Counted from the first letter of the stretch, positions 26,101 through 41,100 are shown. The stretch is DNA of 64,000 bases from Ischnura elegans (GCF_921293095.1 NC_060251.1:59537585-59601584), one strand, 5' to 3'. Notes: a model not told the origin generated them from the letters alone. A program made the numbers and translations.

Positions 26101-29100
26101 GCACACCTTGCGCATGTTCAAATTCTCCGTCATAATTTCATGAACCACAGATTTCGATAAATTTAACATCTGGGCAATTTAACGAATACTTAGTCGACGG
26201 TCTGAGTTCAAAACTTTGTGCACTCGAGTCACATTGTCGGTGTTTGTCGAAGTCGCAGGTCTTCCAGCACGGTCTTCATCAGCGACCTCTTACCGGCCCT
26301 CCAAAAAGGTCTGGTGCCACCGAAACACACCACTTCTTGCTAAAGCAACATCTGAGTAAGCCTGCTTGATCATATTAAACGTCTCAGTTGCAGATTTACC
26401 GAGTTTCACACAGAATTTAATCGCGTACCTCTGCTCTAAAGAACGCTGCATTTTCGGCTTGCACCACTAACAGAGACACGTAGTGCAAAAATGTCTGTCC
26501 TGACTCTCCAGGTGCTCAGAGACAAACGACAAGCCACTCGTTCGTTAGCTTGGAACGCCCTCTACCGAATGCAGTCGGTGCGTGGACGCTTCGAATTACA
26601 GTCGCGGCGGAAGAAAATCAGTCCTATTACTTTCCGGACAAACCCTGTATATAGTCCAATATTGAATTTCAAACTATTTCGTCCCAGTTCTGTAGAAACA
26701 GATTCGATGTATAAATATTTCAGATGACTGCACGCAATTTATTTCTTTCAAAACACTCTCTTGCAGTGACTACAATACAAATTCCAACTCAAGTTCAGCA
26801 AAGAAATCACTTTCTTTCATGTACGCATCCCGAAGTAATCTTTGCAGTCATTTTAACTATACGTAGTAATATAGATATGTACAGCAACGATTTTACCCAG
26901 TGATTAAAATGTCTGATCAAAAACCGTTTTCTGTACTTGAAAAGGTCCGCCATTAAGTAAAATGGTAGAAGCAATTTATCAACTAGATGACTACCTCATA
27001 TATATTTAATGACGGATTACGATTTACAGCTGAGAAATATTAATCATGGGAAGTGGTTCATCATCGTATCTTGAGTTCTTATACAATGTATAATCAGACC
27101 GCAGATTCTGAGGAAGGTTGAAAAAAACTGACATTCGGTCGACTAACACTTGTGGAGTTCACATTGTATTTTGTTTCCCTCAATCAAGAGATATCTCCAT
27201 TAAGAAAAGCTTCAGAGTTGATTTTACGCATTGAATATTTCGTTTAGAAGAATTACGTTCTTATGGTAAACCCAAATGGATTTCTTTTCAGTATTTCAAA
27301 CATTTCGAACTCGTAATACGACTCCTTAGAGATGCAACCCAACTTACTAATACGCGTGAAGGGTTTGCATTCTTTATTTACATGGATACAAACGCTTCAT
27401 TGTATTACTATAATGAGTTATCCCCAGAATGTAACACGATGATGGATAGCTATCCAATAATAACAGTATGACTGCAATTTTTAATCCCGTGTTTTTCGCG
27501 AAATTCTGTTCTTACGGTCATCATTTGATTATATTTTTCCTGCTATGCATATCGTAAAAAGCATGGAGAAAAAATTGCAACCCCCCTTTCTCCATAAAAT
27601 ACTAATACTTTCCTCCCTTTATAGCAGAACAGCTAACTCTCAAGCAAAATCGAAACATATCTCTCTATGAGATATGTATACTCTGTATTTCGTATTTATG
27701 AGTGATCCTAACAGATTGAGAGATTGCTTTTGAAGTAATGAACTCGAATGCATGAGAACGAAAATTCATACTAGAATTGATACCAAGCTCTTAAGGATAT
27801 AGCTCTCTTTCAAAGAGCTTTGAAGAAGGATAGATATTCGTTATTTTCCCACCAAAGTAATGGAAATCCAGAGAAATCGCGGGGTAATCACTTTCAATCA
27901 TGAATGGTGTACTACGTGATGGAAGAGTAGGAAACCTAATGGGATAGGTACATTCACAGTAACATAAGAGAACTTTGTGAATTGGTGACTATTTGATAGA
28001 TGATAAAACTTAGAGAACAGTGAATGTACACAAAAATATTGACCTTCCAAAACATTTAACGGCAAATACACAATAAATTATAATGATGGAAAACACTGGA
28101 ATTGGTATTTTCAATCCATCTGATAGTTACACCACGGTCCATAATCACTGATAAGAATTTAAGTAATACAAACTTAACGCAATTTTCGATCGATTAACTT
28201 AATGGCTACCAAATGAAGTACGGAAAACTTCGGAAGCCCTCGGGTAGTGGTTTTATCTTATATAATTTGGGCAATATTCAATTGGTTTTGAAAAATACTT
28301 CCATTTCAATTCAGTTAATTCCATGAAAAAATTAGCATGGACCAGTCAATTCTTAACGGCTGTTTCTAAACGCTATTGACTAATCCTGTAACAATTTCAA
28401 GCGGCGTTAAGCAAACATCAATTCATCAGCTAAGCAACGTAAGCTCACGAATAATAATACAATATATTGGTCAATAAAATGTTTCATAAATAAAAAATTG
28501 ATTTATCAGCTATGTGAGCATGTCCAGAAGTGAAATTTATAATTTTTAACAGTGAAAATATTTGTCACCTTTTTGTTTGTTTTTATCTATCAGAAAAATA
28601 AATTGAAGGCGTTTCTAGGGCAATAAAATTAAAAACGAAATAAGGAACCATAAGTCACATTCTTTACCACAATTACTCATTCTAACAAACTCATCATCTC
28701 CATCACCAAATCGTCTATTTACCCGGTCAAATTTTACTTCAATTATTATTGCAGTTACAGCTTCTCTTTAACTTATAACAATAGTAGGGTTAAGTTCTTT
28801 TGTTGTTTACCCACAGAAAATAAATATCCTGTGCAATTCACTTCTATTACAAGTTTGCGAATGAACGGGTAAAAATGAACGTAAAAAGAAAATAGATTCC
28901 ATCGCCTTTGGCAATCATCATCACGATTTAAGCCATTTTATTACAGGTATTATTTGTAAAAGAGACAGTGAAGAAAGTTTGCTTTGCTACTTGAATAACA
29001 CAGTTCGCCCTAGAATCGTTACAGCAACAACCCAGAATAGGAATGAATTCGCATTTAACATTCTGCAATGGAAGCGATAACAGTTATGAGGACAGAAAGA

Positions 29101-32100
29101 TCAAGGGAGAGAAACGGGTACAAATGAAAAAGAAAATACATTACATCATCATATAGCAATCATCTGTTCATACACTGTGTTTAAAATAAATGGTTACCCA
29201 GCATTTTTTAAATCAAAGGTTAACAATAAATTCTAATGCAAAGACGAAATAAGTTTTTCGACCATAACGCATTTCGAGCGTTCATGACTGCATTCGAATC
29301 CAAAAAGTAGCACTTTCCATGGAAGAAAGAGGAACGAATGAACATTCGATTTGAGGGGAATTTAAGCCTCGCACAAAGTTCTTTTCGAGTGGATTCTAAA
29401 CTCGTTCTTCTTTCTTTCGAAGTTCGCGTGAAATACGGAAGTTGAAATATCAGGATAAGGAAAGAAATCGAGTCGGATAAGAAAATTGCAAAAAAGCAAT
29501 CGAGGGATAAAAAAAGCAAGAAGGGAGCTACAATTTCAGGAAAGAAAAGGTTAAACATCAGCTTCGCAGGGAACAGAATGTATTTTTAAGGCTTCCTCTT
29601 CCCTTGTGTTAGTTTTGCTTCGCTTTCCCTTCCAATAACATCAGCTCCCTCAGACCTATTACTCATATCGTGAGATGTGTGATTCACTGAGGGTTTGGCT
29701 ATTGGGGGAACAGGCTCCTGATTTAGGGGGGCAAAATGGAGGCCAAGCATGACCTCGTTACACCCATGGTGCGGTGATTTCCCAGAGGGAACGTGGTGAT
29801 CTTCCCTGCGAAGAAGCGTCCTCGGTTTGAAGGGCCCAATCAGAGATGCGGAGAGTGGCCGCGGGAGGACACCAAGCAGTGGTGTTAGCAGACGAATCAG
29901 GCTTTATGGAATGCCACGCGTGAGGGATTTTCATATTGCATATTGCAAAGTTCTGAGTTTATTTCTTCATAAATGGTTAATTTTAATTGAAGGATTCTAC
30001 TTTTGAAGGCATGAGTACAAAGAGTAATACACAAACTACCCCGCCTGCCCTACCTCCCACAAATTGAACATCCCTATTCGATACCCTGTAAGCATATCCT
30101 TTTTGCTATATCAATAAACCTCATTCTTTTCCTACCTCTGTCTCACTCAACTAACAATCGTCCCTCTCACACGGATTTTAACTACCCTTAACTCGCTTAG
30201 TACTCGCTTCATATAAACCCTGTCTCGTCCGTATATCCTCCAGAGGTTTTCTCTCTTCACCCGCCATATCCAGCACTGCGTCGCTCCTCCTCCTCTCCAC
30301 CCACTTCACCTTCTCCGTACTCTTCCACACCAACATCTCGAATGCCACCAGTCTTTTCTCGACCTCCTTCGTACGCGTCCATATTGCCGCACCATTAAGC
30401 ACTGCACTCCAGATCAGACTTTCCAATATTTTTTTTTCTTTTAACTTTGGTACAACGATCATCTCTTTCCAGTTCAGGGACGCATTCTTTCCCACCACAA
30501 TTCTATTGCTGATAAACTTCCTGGAACGTCCGTTGTCCTCTAATGCGCTGCCAAAATTGTTGAACTGCTCCACCTGTTCTAGTTTGAGGCCAATAGGGTG
30601 GTTTCCTATAATTTTTTTATTGCCTACATCGAAAGATTATTACTCCTGGAGTACGAATTTCACACTTTTAGATTTTTAAATGACGATATTTATTTTTCGC
30701 GATTAAATGAAAAGTGAAAATTTTCAAGCGCGCGCAAACGCGACGCGTAAGTATGAATGCCGGGAAATCTCTCCGTGTGACGTATTTCTGGTTCCCGCTG
30801 CCGCCCTGTGAGGTGACCTTGAGGCGAGGCTTAGCGCTGATACGACGCAGGCTGCTAGCGGGTAGCTGAGTACCCTGCTTGCTGGTAGCGCTTGGCTTAA
30901 ATAAGGATTATTAATACCTTATCAAATGAAGAAAACTCTCCGACCTTAGCCAGTTTTAATAAGTGATTATTAAGACATGTTTCCCTGAGCTCTGCGCCTC
31001 ATGCATGCATTGGTAACCTCAGACAATGTATAACTCCTATCTTCTCGTATAGAAACTAGGTCCCTGTGACGTCACGTAGAGTGGCATCGCATGGGCGCCA
31101 ATCTGGCCCTTTTCAAATGAGGATAAAATTGGACCATTGCCATTCGTCTAAACCGGTATTTCTAAAACGAAATAATTTGTATGTTATTAATACAATAATG
31201 GTGGGTAACGAATCGCAATCAATGCCTTTCGTTTTCTTTGATGAAGGAAACTACCCTATTACTTCCATTTTAAGACTTTAATGCTTTTTCTCGATGATTT
31301 ACAAAACCGCACTATGATTTCTTTCCACGCCATACTCCTCGCACCGTTTATCAGACATATCCAGTCTGCAATCCTCTATCCAATGGCAAATCAATTCCTG
31401 ACGAAGCGTGTATCACGTGCCACTGGCATCCCTTGAATGGCTACAAAAACATAAAATAATTTAGCTTCACTAATTGGAACTGTATTTTGAAATTAACTTT
31501 AACTGACAGGAGGAAAATTTTCCACTGACCAGGAATCGAAACACAGACCTTCGGCTCTCCGGCCCATCACAAAGACCACTACAATATCCACATTCTTAAA
31601 GTTTCATTTCAAATTCAACTAAGCTAATAAATTAAGGAACCAAGATAGCTTCGAGGTCCACGCAGTGGCCCGGAAACCCAAAGGTCCGTGGTTTAATTTC
31701 CGGTCCAGGAAAATATTATCTCACTGTAATTAACATGAATTTCACCACCGTTCACGCCTAATGCTTGTAATACTGTATGTAATACATTATGAGCTGTTAT
31801 TACATTATTATACTTGTAATACATTATGAGCTGAAATAAACCAAATCCGTAATGATCAACAAAAAAACTTTGATCGCCCTAAGAGCCTATCAGATCACAA
31901 GTCCTTATCACCTTGAATTAAGCCAGATCGGAAAATCAAGAGTACGTGGCATATGACAGAGTGAATTTATTGTCATCTCTCAAACAAAAACAAATTATGA
32001 CCAGTCATGAAATTCAGCTTTGAAAATAAGCTATGAACAAAAAGAACGTTAATAATGTAGTCAGAGTATTTTTCCCCATAATTAATAAGAGAGAACTAGA

Positions 32101-35100
32101 TAGGAAAGTTGATTTTATAACTATAAAATATTTTACCTCCCTTCCATGTATAGGCATACATGTAACTGTAAATGTAAGCATTTTTATATACTATTGTGCT
32201 ACCGCGTTTCACTGTCACCTTGCGGTGATTTTTTATTCCACAATCGATGCGTGATAAATGAGTTGGTAATATAAATTATGTCACGGGCTACTTTTCAAAA
32301 GGTTAACGATACATCCACCCATAAATGGCTCTCTGTTTATCAATGGATCTCTTTTGATCAAATTTCCGATGACAGTAGATAAAGTAACATAAAGATAACC
32401 TACCAAGTTAACGGAAATAAAATGTGATTGCCCACAGGAAATGGTAGAATAACTGCCACAATGTAAGAACTAATGTAAAGAAAGGGTTGAAAATGAGTCT
32501 TGGGACGCAAGGAGGAAGAGCGAGAAGAGACCCACGTCATTCTAGATGTTATCATGGAGGAGATTGGAGAAGACGTGAAGAACGGACAGGAAAAGGAAGT
32601 GCTCGATAGAAGGGTGAGGAGAGAGGAAACGGCAAGATGAGATTGAGAGGACACCATGTACGTGGATGGGCTGCGAGAAAAGGGACGAGGGGATTCTGAA
32701 GACCAAGCAGAGAATGGAGACGAAGAGAATAGGGCTAAATGAAGGAAGACTTACGCCGAGCCGAAAGGTGAAATCCTATCGCAGAGTAAGGGATGTGAAA
32801 ACAAAATATTAAGGTATTTCGCGTTCCATGTGAACGTAAATTAAGCATCATTCACTGAAGTCTATGTTGAAAGACAAAACGAACGGAAATGCCGAAGAAA
32901 ACAAAGAGTCCGAAGGTCAAAGAAAACCGATTTTCCCTTTTAAGAAGACTCGCCACTCGCCGTCTGGTCTTCTTCCGGGGTATATTATTCGTTTACAACT
33001 TATCCTACTACCTTGAAATTTCAAAGCATAATAAGTACATTAACCAGCACGTACCGGTATTACTTTTTTTCATTATACCTCGGTATTTTCTCAGGAATAA
33101 TTTGTCATTTTAAGATACATCATATGCAATACATGATATGCAATGGATAAAATTGCATTCTATATGCTATTTAAATTTCAAAATAATAATATAAATTTTA
33201 GAAAAGTAATTTTCCATGGAAAAGGCTAAATAGTATCGAATCAGAAAAATAGTATCCAATCAGTTTAAGGTCGAGATGAAGTGATAGGTTCTCTCGATTT
33301 TGTACTGCTGTTGTTATTCGGCCTTTCCCTTGGGCTACAACCTTGTCGCGATGGAAAGGCTAGCGCGTTCCTATGACCCCTAGAGTTGCACTGGCGAGAT
33401 TAATTCTATATCATTCCCGGTAAGTGTTATGCCAGATACGTTGAAGGGTAGGAGCCAGACGAAAGATCAGGTCATGTCAAAGATAGGTCAGGATAAGACA
33501 TGCCAGATAGGTCGAAGGGTAGGAGCCAGGCAAAAGGTGGTCCACGTGTTGGTGTCATGTAAAAATCACTGTTGGGATGGAAGTGGGAAACCCTATCAAC
33601 TATCTCTTCCCTGAAAACATGGAGTACAACCAAATGAGCCTCGGAAACTCATCGAACGGGACCCGTCCGCAAAGGACGGATGTTGTTCACGGCAGCGAGG
33701 TCGGCAAGGTCTCGGGTCGTCAACATGCGAAATCCTTACAGAGACGTATCATCATCAGCAGCAGCAATGACGAAAGAAGAAAAGAAGACCAAGAAGATGG
33801 AGAAGAACAAGGCAGCAATAATTTTAGGGACGCGGAATGTGAGGACAATGATGCGGGCGGGGAAGCTAGAAAATATCGGAAGGGAAATGGAGAGGGGATT
33901 GAAAGATATCTTAGGATTATGCGAAGTGAGGTGGAAGGATGGTGGGGACTATTGGAGTGATGGGTATAGGGTGGTGGGGAGGAAAGTCGACGAGGGGTAG
34001 CTTCAGTATTAAACGGGAAGATGGGAAAGCGAGTGGTAGGTATTGATCACGTACGCGATAGGATTCTGGTGGTAGAAATCGAGGCGCGACCCACCAACCT
34101 TGTCGCGGTTCAAGTTTACATGCCCACTAGCAATCATAGGGAGGCAGAGATAGATGAAGTGTATGAATAGCTCAAGGAAATAATAAGATAAACCCCATCA
34201 TCATCATCACTGGTCAACAATCCTCAGATTGGTTTGACGCAGCTCTCCACTCAGTTCTCCTATCAGCTAACCTTTTCACACCTACGTATTTCTTTACTTT
34301 CACATCTTTCTTTACCTGTTCCATATATTTTGTTCGAGGTCTTCTTTTTCTGTTCTTGCCATCTACCTGTCACCTCGGGTAAGAAAAACCTAGTAGTGAT
34401 GGGGACTGGAACGCTTCAGTGGGGGAAGGGAGGGATGGAAACGAAGTAGAAGAATTTGGATTAGGAATGCGGAACGACAGGGGAGAGAAATGGCTTGGCT
34501 TGCCCAAAAGAGGGCAAGCCATGTCTAAATTAAGGCTTGAGATACAATGATGCTAACAGAACGAGAAGAGGTACAGAGTAGATGGAAGGAATACGTGGCG
34601 GATCTGTATGACGGAAGGAACAGGCCGGAGAGATTGATTTAAGAGAAGTAAAGTGCAGTGGAGGAGAATAATCTAGGGCCGGGGATCTTACATTCAGAAA
34701 TCGAGAGAGCACTTCGTGATATGGAGGCGAGGAAATCAGTGGGTGTGGACAACATCCTATGTGAGCTTCTGAACAATAATGGAGGGATAAAAAGAAAAGG
34801 TTTTTCCAACTAGTACGGGGGATCTATGAGGAAGTATGGCCGTAGGATTTCATGAAGACAGTTCTGATTCCGCTTCCAAAAAAAGAAATCTGTAGAATGC
34901 GGAGATCATAGGACTATTAGCCTAATATCGCACGCGGATAAAATGGTACTGAGGATATTGAACAGACGAATGGAGGTGAGGGCAAACTAGTAATTGAGCG
35001 AAGACCAGTTTGGTTTTAGAAAAGGGAAGTAAACTCGTGATGCAATGACGATAATGAAGTCCACGGTGGAGAGGAACCTAGAATATGACCAGGATGCCTG

Positions 35101-38100
35101 CTTCGTAGATTTTGAAAAAGCATTTGATAGGGTGAACTGGGTAAATTTAAAGGATATTCTTAAGAAAGTAGGAGTAGATTGGAGGGATAGACGACTGATT
35201 CGCAGTCTGTTAATGGCCCAGACTGCGCAAGTGAGGATAGCGGACGGAGAATCAGCGTGGGCAAGCATTGGCCGAGGAGTGAGGCAAGGCTGTCCTCTAT
35301 CACCGCTATTTTAACGTGTACGCTAAGGAGATGGTAAGGGAAGCGTGGGATAATTTGGAAGCTGGAGTAAAAGAGGGAGGAATGATGTTCAAATCAGTGA
35401 GGTTCGCGAATGATCAGGCGTTGATTAGCCAGTCATCGAGGGGACTTCAGGCTCTATTGGATACGTTTAACGAGCGTTGCGAGAAGAATGGGATGAGGTT
35501 TAATCAGAAGAAGACCAAGGTTATCCGGTTTTGTAAAGCATCGCGAGCGAGGAGTGTGAGGCTAAAGATAATGGTGGGCTGGGAAAAACTTGAAAAGGTG
35601 GAGCAATTCAACTATTTAGGCAGCACGTTAGAGGAAAACAGATACAGTGGTAAGGACACCAGGAAGAGAATCGCGCTAGCAAAAGAAGTGTTCATCAACA
35701 GCAAGGAACTTATGAGAGGATCATTATGTAAGAGTTTAAAGAAAAGGTCAGTGAAGAGTCTGATCTGGAGTGTAGCCCTTTACAAAGCGGAAGCGTGGAC
35801 ACTCAGGAAGGAGGGCGAGAGATGACTGGAGGCATTCGAGATGTGGGTGTGGCGAAGAATGGAGAAGGTGAAGTGGACGGAGAGGAGGAGGAACGACGAA
35901 GTACTGGAAATGGTGCGTGAGGAGAGGCAACTTTTAGATGAGATACAGAGGAGACAGAAGGTATAAATGGAGCGAGTAATTAGCAAGGAGGCTATGAAAA
36001 CGTGGTTAGAGGGTAGAATGTTAGGTAAACGAGGGAGAGGAAGGAAAAGAATAGCGTTTTAGATAGAATGAAAGGGGATAGGCCTTACAAAGAATTGAAG
36101 ACGAAAGTGCTTGAAGGAAGGGGTGGCTCTCAGAATACTTCTAAAGTACTCCATGCAAACATACCTTAATCGGTGGAATACTTTAATAATAATTGTTATT
36201 CGGATCAATGCCGTAGCGAGAGGCTTCATGATTTCATACACCTACGAAGTTTTGACGCAAAATATGAAATTGTGACAGTATACTCTATAAAACGGATTTA
36301 GCAGTTAGAAGGGCATTAAAAGAAAAGTTTGATATAAACTCAACCCAACAGATTTTACCACTTAATCCTATAAAACAAACAGTAAAGATAACTACCAGCC
36401 GTTAAAAATTTTAATTCAGTAAGCCAAAAATATTTATTCGCAACAACAGTATCAGAAAATTGGTCGGGTTTAATATCCGTGGATCGTATACTTAAAATTA
36501 ATGTTTTTTCCTTCAGTACCTTAAGAGGAACTTACGGCTATGGCTAATTAGGCCAGTGGCACCTTCAGCAGGATGAGCACAAAAAATACTCAAAGAATAC
36601 GCACCCCAGTAAGTGAAATTAACGCTTCAGATCATAATTTTAGGCCTTTTCATTTATAAGGGCTGAAAATAACGGAGGAATCGGAATTGGTGTCTAGTTT
36701 AATGCCAAGGATGTTCTCTATAGTGTTACCCGACGTTTGATTTTACGAGAACCTCTTCGTTCTTTGACATCTGTTACTAATCACGTCCAAGACATTATTT
36801 CTTGCGTTTACACCAAGTGAAGAATATAAATAGGGATTTTTCAAAAATTTGTAAAATAGTGAAGAAATTCTGTGTGATTCGAAAATCTTAAGGCTCACCA
36901 ACGAAACTCTTCACTGCCTCCCCATGGCATCGAGAAAACTGATAAACCATAAATATATTTGTGTTTAACAACCATCATTCTATTCATTATTTCACGTAAA
37001 ACCTGAAATACGGATTTCACAATAAGAAGTGCATCGTTACTAAATATATTATTTACAAAATGCTTAAAACATCTTCTTTCACATAAAGTTTTATTGAAGT
37101 CCCTTTAAGAAACTATTTTAACAGGTAATGCCCTTTAATTCTAGAAATTTTGAAAACATTATTTATTTACAAATATTATACTCCAGTTAATGTTTTCCTT
37201 TGAATTAAACCACTTTTTGTATAAAATTGAATTACTTAAAGAAAATTTTCAGTAGATATTCATTTCCAAATGGGAAATGAGTGTTAAATTTGCTAGGGAA
37301 ATTTATAACAGGGCAGAACTCTGCAGCACTACAGCCATCGCAGAAAACCGATATCCCGAATTTCCCTTCACTTCGGCTTTCTTCCGATAGATTTGAGTGC
37401 CCTCCTTACAAATCCAATGTTGTTAATTAAATTAAAGGGATCCATTGAAACACACTCCTGGCTCTATCGGAAGAATTTTAATCCATCGTAATTTTAACTT
37501 TCCTTTAAAATATCTGAAACCATCCACCCTGGCCGTAATTATAATGAAAAAATTGGTATATATTTAGCTATTGTAGGTCATAAAAAGCTGAGCCGGTAAT
37601 ATTTTTATAACTTACAGCAAAGGATTGCAATTCGGAAATCTTACATGATTTTCGTACCCAGGTAAATCTAGAATTAAAATGTCTTAAAATATCAAATTGA
37701 GAATACCTTTTAGTGCAATATATAAGATATTTTTCAAAAGTTAAGCGAGGTTTCACGATGTCAGTGGTGCTTCCCGCGGCAGCCTGCGACGCGAGAAATG
37801 AACACATACAAGAGAAGGTCCATTTCTTTCGCCTCTGTAAATTAATGAGGCACGCCAAGACTTAAGGTTCGATAACGGAACGCGTGGAAGCTGAAAATCA
37901 TTAAAGATACTACCGTAACATTTTCACTATTTATTTTTTGTAGTTCTTTTTAGAAAGAGTTTCCCTTTGAAAAGTAAAGGTCACGAAAAAACCCTTTCAA
38001 TTTTTTCAAGGCCGCAGCGTTATAGCTACGCTATTGTTACATCTAGCCAGAACTTATTATGTTCATTTTCATACCTGCCCAGAAAAGCCAAGATACATTG

Positions 38101-41100
38101 AACATAAAAATAAGAATTGTTGCAAATTTGTTCTTGCCTGAGGTTTCCCAGTGAGGCATGGCTATCAAAAAACAGTACCATGCAAAATAGGTGGCCTCAC
38201 GGAGTAGTATTCGGAATTCACCTCCGACAAAAGAATAATGTAAGCCCTCAGTAAGGAAATTCAGCCTCATACCCCAATGATAAGCCGATCGAGGCATAAT
38301 CAAATTAACAAAATGAACAATTAAAGTATGTAATCGAAAAAAAATCGAAAGTACAAACTAAATACAATATTACATTCAATTACTCAAATACGGTATCATT
38401 AATGCAATAACTATTTAATACTACGGTTGGATACTATTTATTTTATCAAAACCTATAATTTTTCAAATGCCTTGCAAGAGAATACAATGATAATGATAAA
38501 ACTACTCTTTCAACCCCTCCTACCTATTGTCAAAATTTGGTCACGCAACTGCAATACCCACCGAGTCATTTCCAAACTTTTCTTGACTTCGGCTATCTTT
38601 CGATTGACTTTGGGTGTTTTCCTTGCAAATATACACAGCCACAATCCAGCCATCGGAAGTATTGAAATACACTCTCCTATCTAACGAATAAATGTTCCTC
38701 CATCAAGCTTCTGATCTCCCCCGGGGAAGATCTTCGGGGCTAGAGCTTTCATTTCCCACAGAGCAGCAACGTCGGGCCTGGCTTCTCACGCTAGTGAACC
38801 CCAAGGGATCACATCACCCGTGAAATATGAGGACTGATTTTTTTCCTCCATGAAGCTTCACTGTTTGATCGATCGGCGAGACGATCTTAGATGGCAGAAA
38901 GAAACAAGGGAATGCCAAAAAAAATAGAACGACATACCTAAACGCTGACTTCACAAAAGGACAGCACCAATTTTGACCAGCTCAAAGAACTTGTCGTAGT
39001 CACAGAAACCAGATGCAATTTCACCAGGAATATGATCTCCTGATTCAGCATCGCGCTCTCAATGAAATTGTGTGAAGCCGCGCAAAAACTCAAGCATGAG
39101 TTTTACAAAGGTGGAATATAGGCACCCCTGTGGTAAGAACCAGTGTTGGGGTTGCCATCTCTTAAATTAAACATACAGCTGGCTGGTGCGGCCAAAAACA
39201 AAAGAATATACCGTAAGTAATGAGTCAAAGTACGCTTTTCTTTAGCGTCTGTTCCTTTGAGAAAAATTATGAAAAATTGAAACATAAAAATAAATGAAAA
39301 CAAATACATTAATAACCATGATACATAGAAATATTTCATACACTGTACAGAAATCAGACTAATAACATACAATGTAAAAAATAATGTGCAAAGATAGTAT
39401 TTAGAAGTACACTTCAATATTGTCTATAGAGAATAATCATATTTTTAATTCACGTAAAAACAACGTGAAGGACTTTATTGATGTGATACGAAATGGTAGG
39501 AGGTTAAACATCTTACTTGCACAATACGCCGAATTATAAATACTAAATAATTTTAAGCTATTTGCGATAGCAACAAAAATAGTGAACAAGGAATGTAACA
39601 TTCACAAAGTAAAAATACGTAAAGTAGGCTCACAGCACCGAGAAAAGTAGATAGAAGCGGTGATCACAGCGCTGAGTTCACTCGTTCGGATGTAAGGGAA
39701 GGGGTTGTTTAACGAAAATCTATAGTTATTTGGCTATTTTGAACGCTTTCCGTCACAAAACACGATCCGTCCAACACCAGCTTTGGTCATCAAAAGCTCT
39801 AGGAACTAGGTAAATTTTCACGGTAAAGACGTTGACATTCATAGAGGCTGGGAATCTGTATCTCCTAATTCAATATCAAATTCTCAATGTGATTCAGGAG
39901 GCCGTGCAATAACATTTCCAGTTTCTTTTTCACCGATTTTATAAGTATCGATATATGAGCATTTTTACATCGACTTATTCAATTCACTCACAACATACCG
40001 CAATCAATTTTTGATGGATAAATATAATAGCCTAATTTAAAGCCACAGTATCATTTTAGGCTTATTACGATGCTAAGAACAAAGAAAATAATGTTAAAGT
40101 ACATTCAGTGGAAGTACAACGCCGAACAAAGCAGATATAAACAGTGAGCACATAGCTGAATTGAAACAAATAAATGTCACGAAAGGAATTGTTAAGCAAG
40201 CAGAGCCGAGACTGTGTAAATACAAAACTAATACATCTCGGCAATGTTATTTAAAAACTTTTTGTAATAAAAAACATCCAACTAGGTTTAAAAATTGAAG
40301 GAGGGCATACAAAATGTGGATAACTCGATCTTTATATTTTATTTAACACTTTCTCCAGCTATTTGAGGCAACCGTAGCCTCATTCTAGTGTAACGAACGT
40401 GTCACGACATCAATGATAGAATTGATTTGCTAGTTACTCAAAACGTGCTACGGTGGCAAGCTGAATATTTTTTAACGATGATTCCTGTGGTTCCATGATT
40501 ATTTTGTCATTTTTTGTCACAACGAATTACATACTCTAGCATTTACCAGCCTTTTTCTATTGCTTATATAAGTATTCCCACAAGAAAATGCATGAATATT
40601 GATTTGAAAATGAAAATGATTGTCAAATGCAATTTACAGAAAATATAGTACGGAAAGATTTGATTTTTTGGCCATCAGTCGAATAAATACAATTATTACA
40701 GCATACCTGAAACTATAATGAAAATGACGCACGTATTTACTTCCTTCGCTCCTCGTTCGTTCTTCAGACTTCGTTTCTCGGGCTGACACTGACTTCTCCA
40801 AGTGATGACACAATGTTCATCACTGTGAGTCAAACGAACGCGTGGCATTGTGGGAAAATAGGTGCACATTCTGAATTTCTCTCTTCAGCATCGGTTTCTC
40901 AATGTGATTTCGTGAAGCCGTATGGAATCACCTGAAGTTTTCCATTTGATTTTCACTGGGTTTCAAAGCCGTTTTCCACGAGGCACGAAATCGCACATCT
41001 TCAAACCATGTTTTCCTCAATAGGGCTAGCATAATCTCCCTAACAGTTTCGATTGGTTACAATACGATCGGCATTTGATGGGTTAGAAAATGTTCGATCC

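Larger units (their letters stand above)
33310..36190 (+). mobile_element. Inactivated APE-type LINE (non-LTR retrotransposon)
   Basis: A nearly full-length but dead element of about 2.9 kb. The leader (33310-33600) has two diverged copies of a unit at 33431 and 33502 (period 71). The endonuclease domain is seen in pieces: [29 protein letters not shown] (33825-33950), [14 protein letters not shown] and VQVYMP (34050-34130), and a GDWN-like motif near 34400. The reverse transcriptase has [42 protein letters not shown] and YLGSTLEEN. The catalytic FADD box reads FAND (near 35402-35414), and frameshifts and stops separate the pieces. Another LINE end is inserted at 34193-34380. The 3' end is near a TAATAATAA-like tail at 36182. 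The clade was not resolved. Confidence 0.85.

Noticed and set aside
31066-31281. 71-codon ORF as a protein gene
   Set aside because: It lies in MITE family A and ends past the element border. The shared frame with copy 2 is noted as a curiosity only.
33577-35825. LINE ORFs as functional genes
   Set aside because: Frameshifts, stops, a nested insertion and FAND in place of FADD show an inactive retrotransposon.
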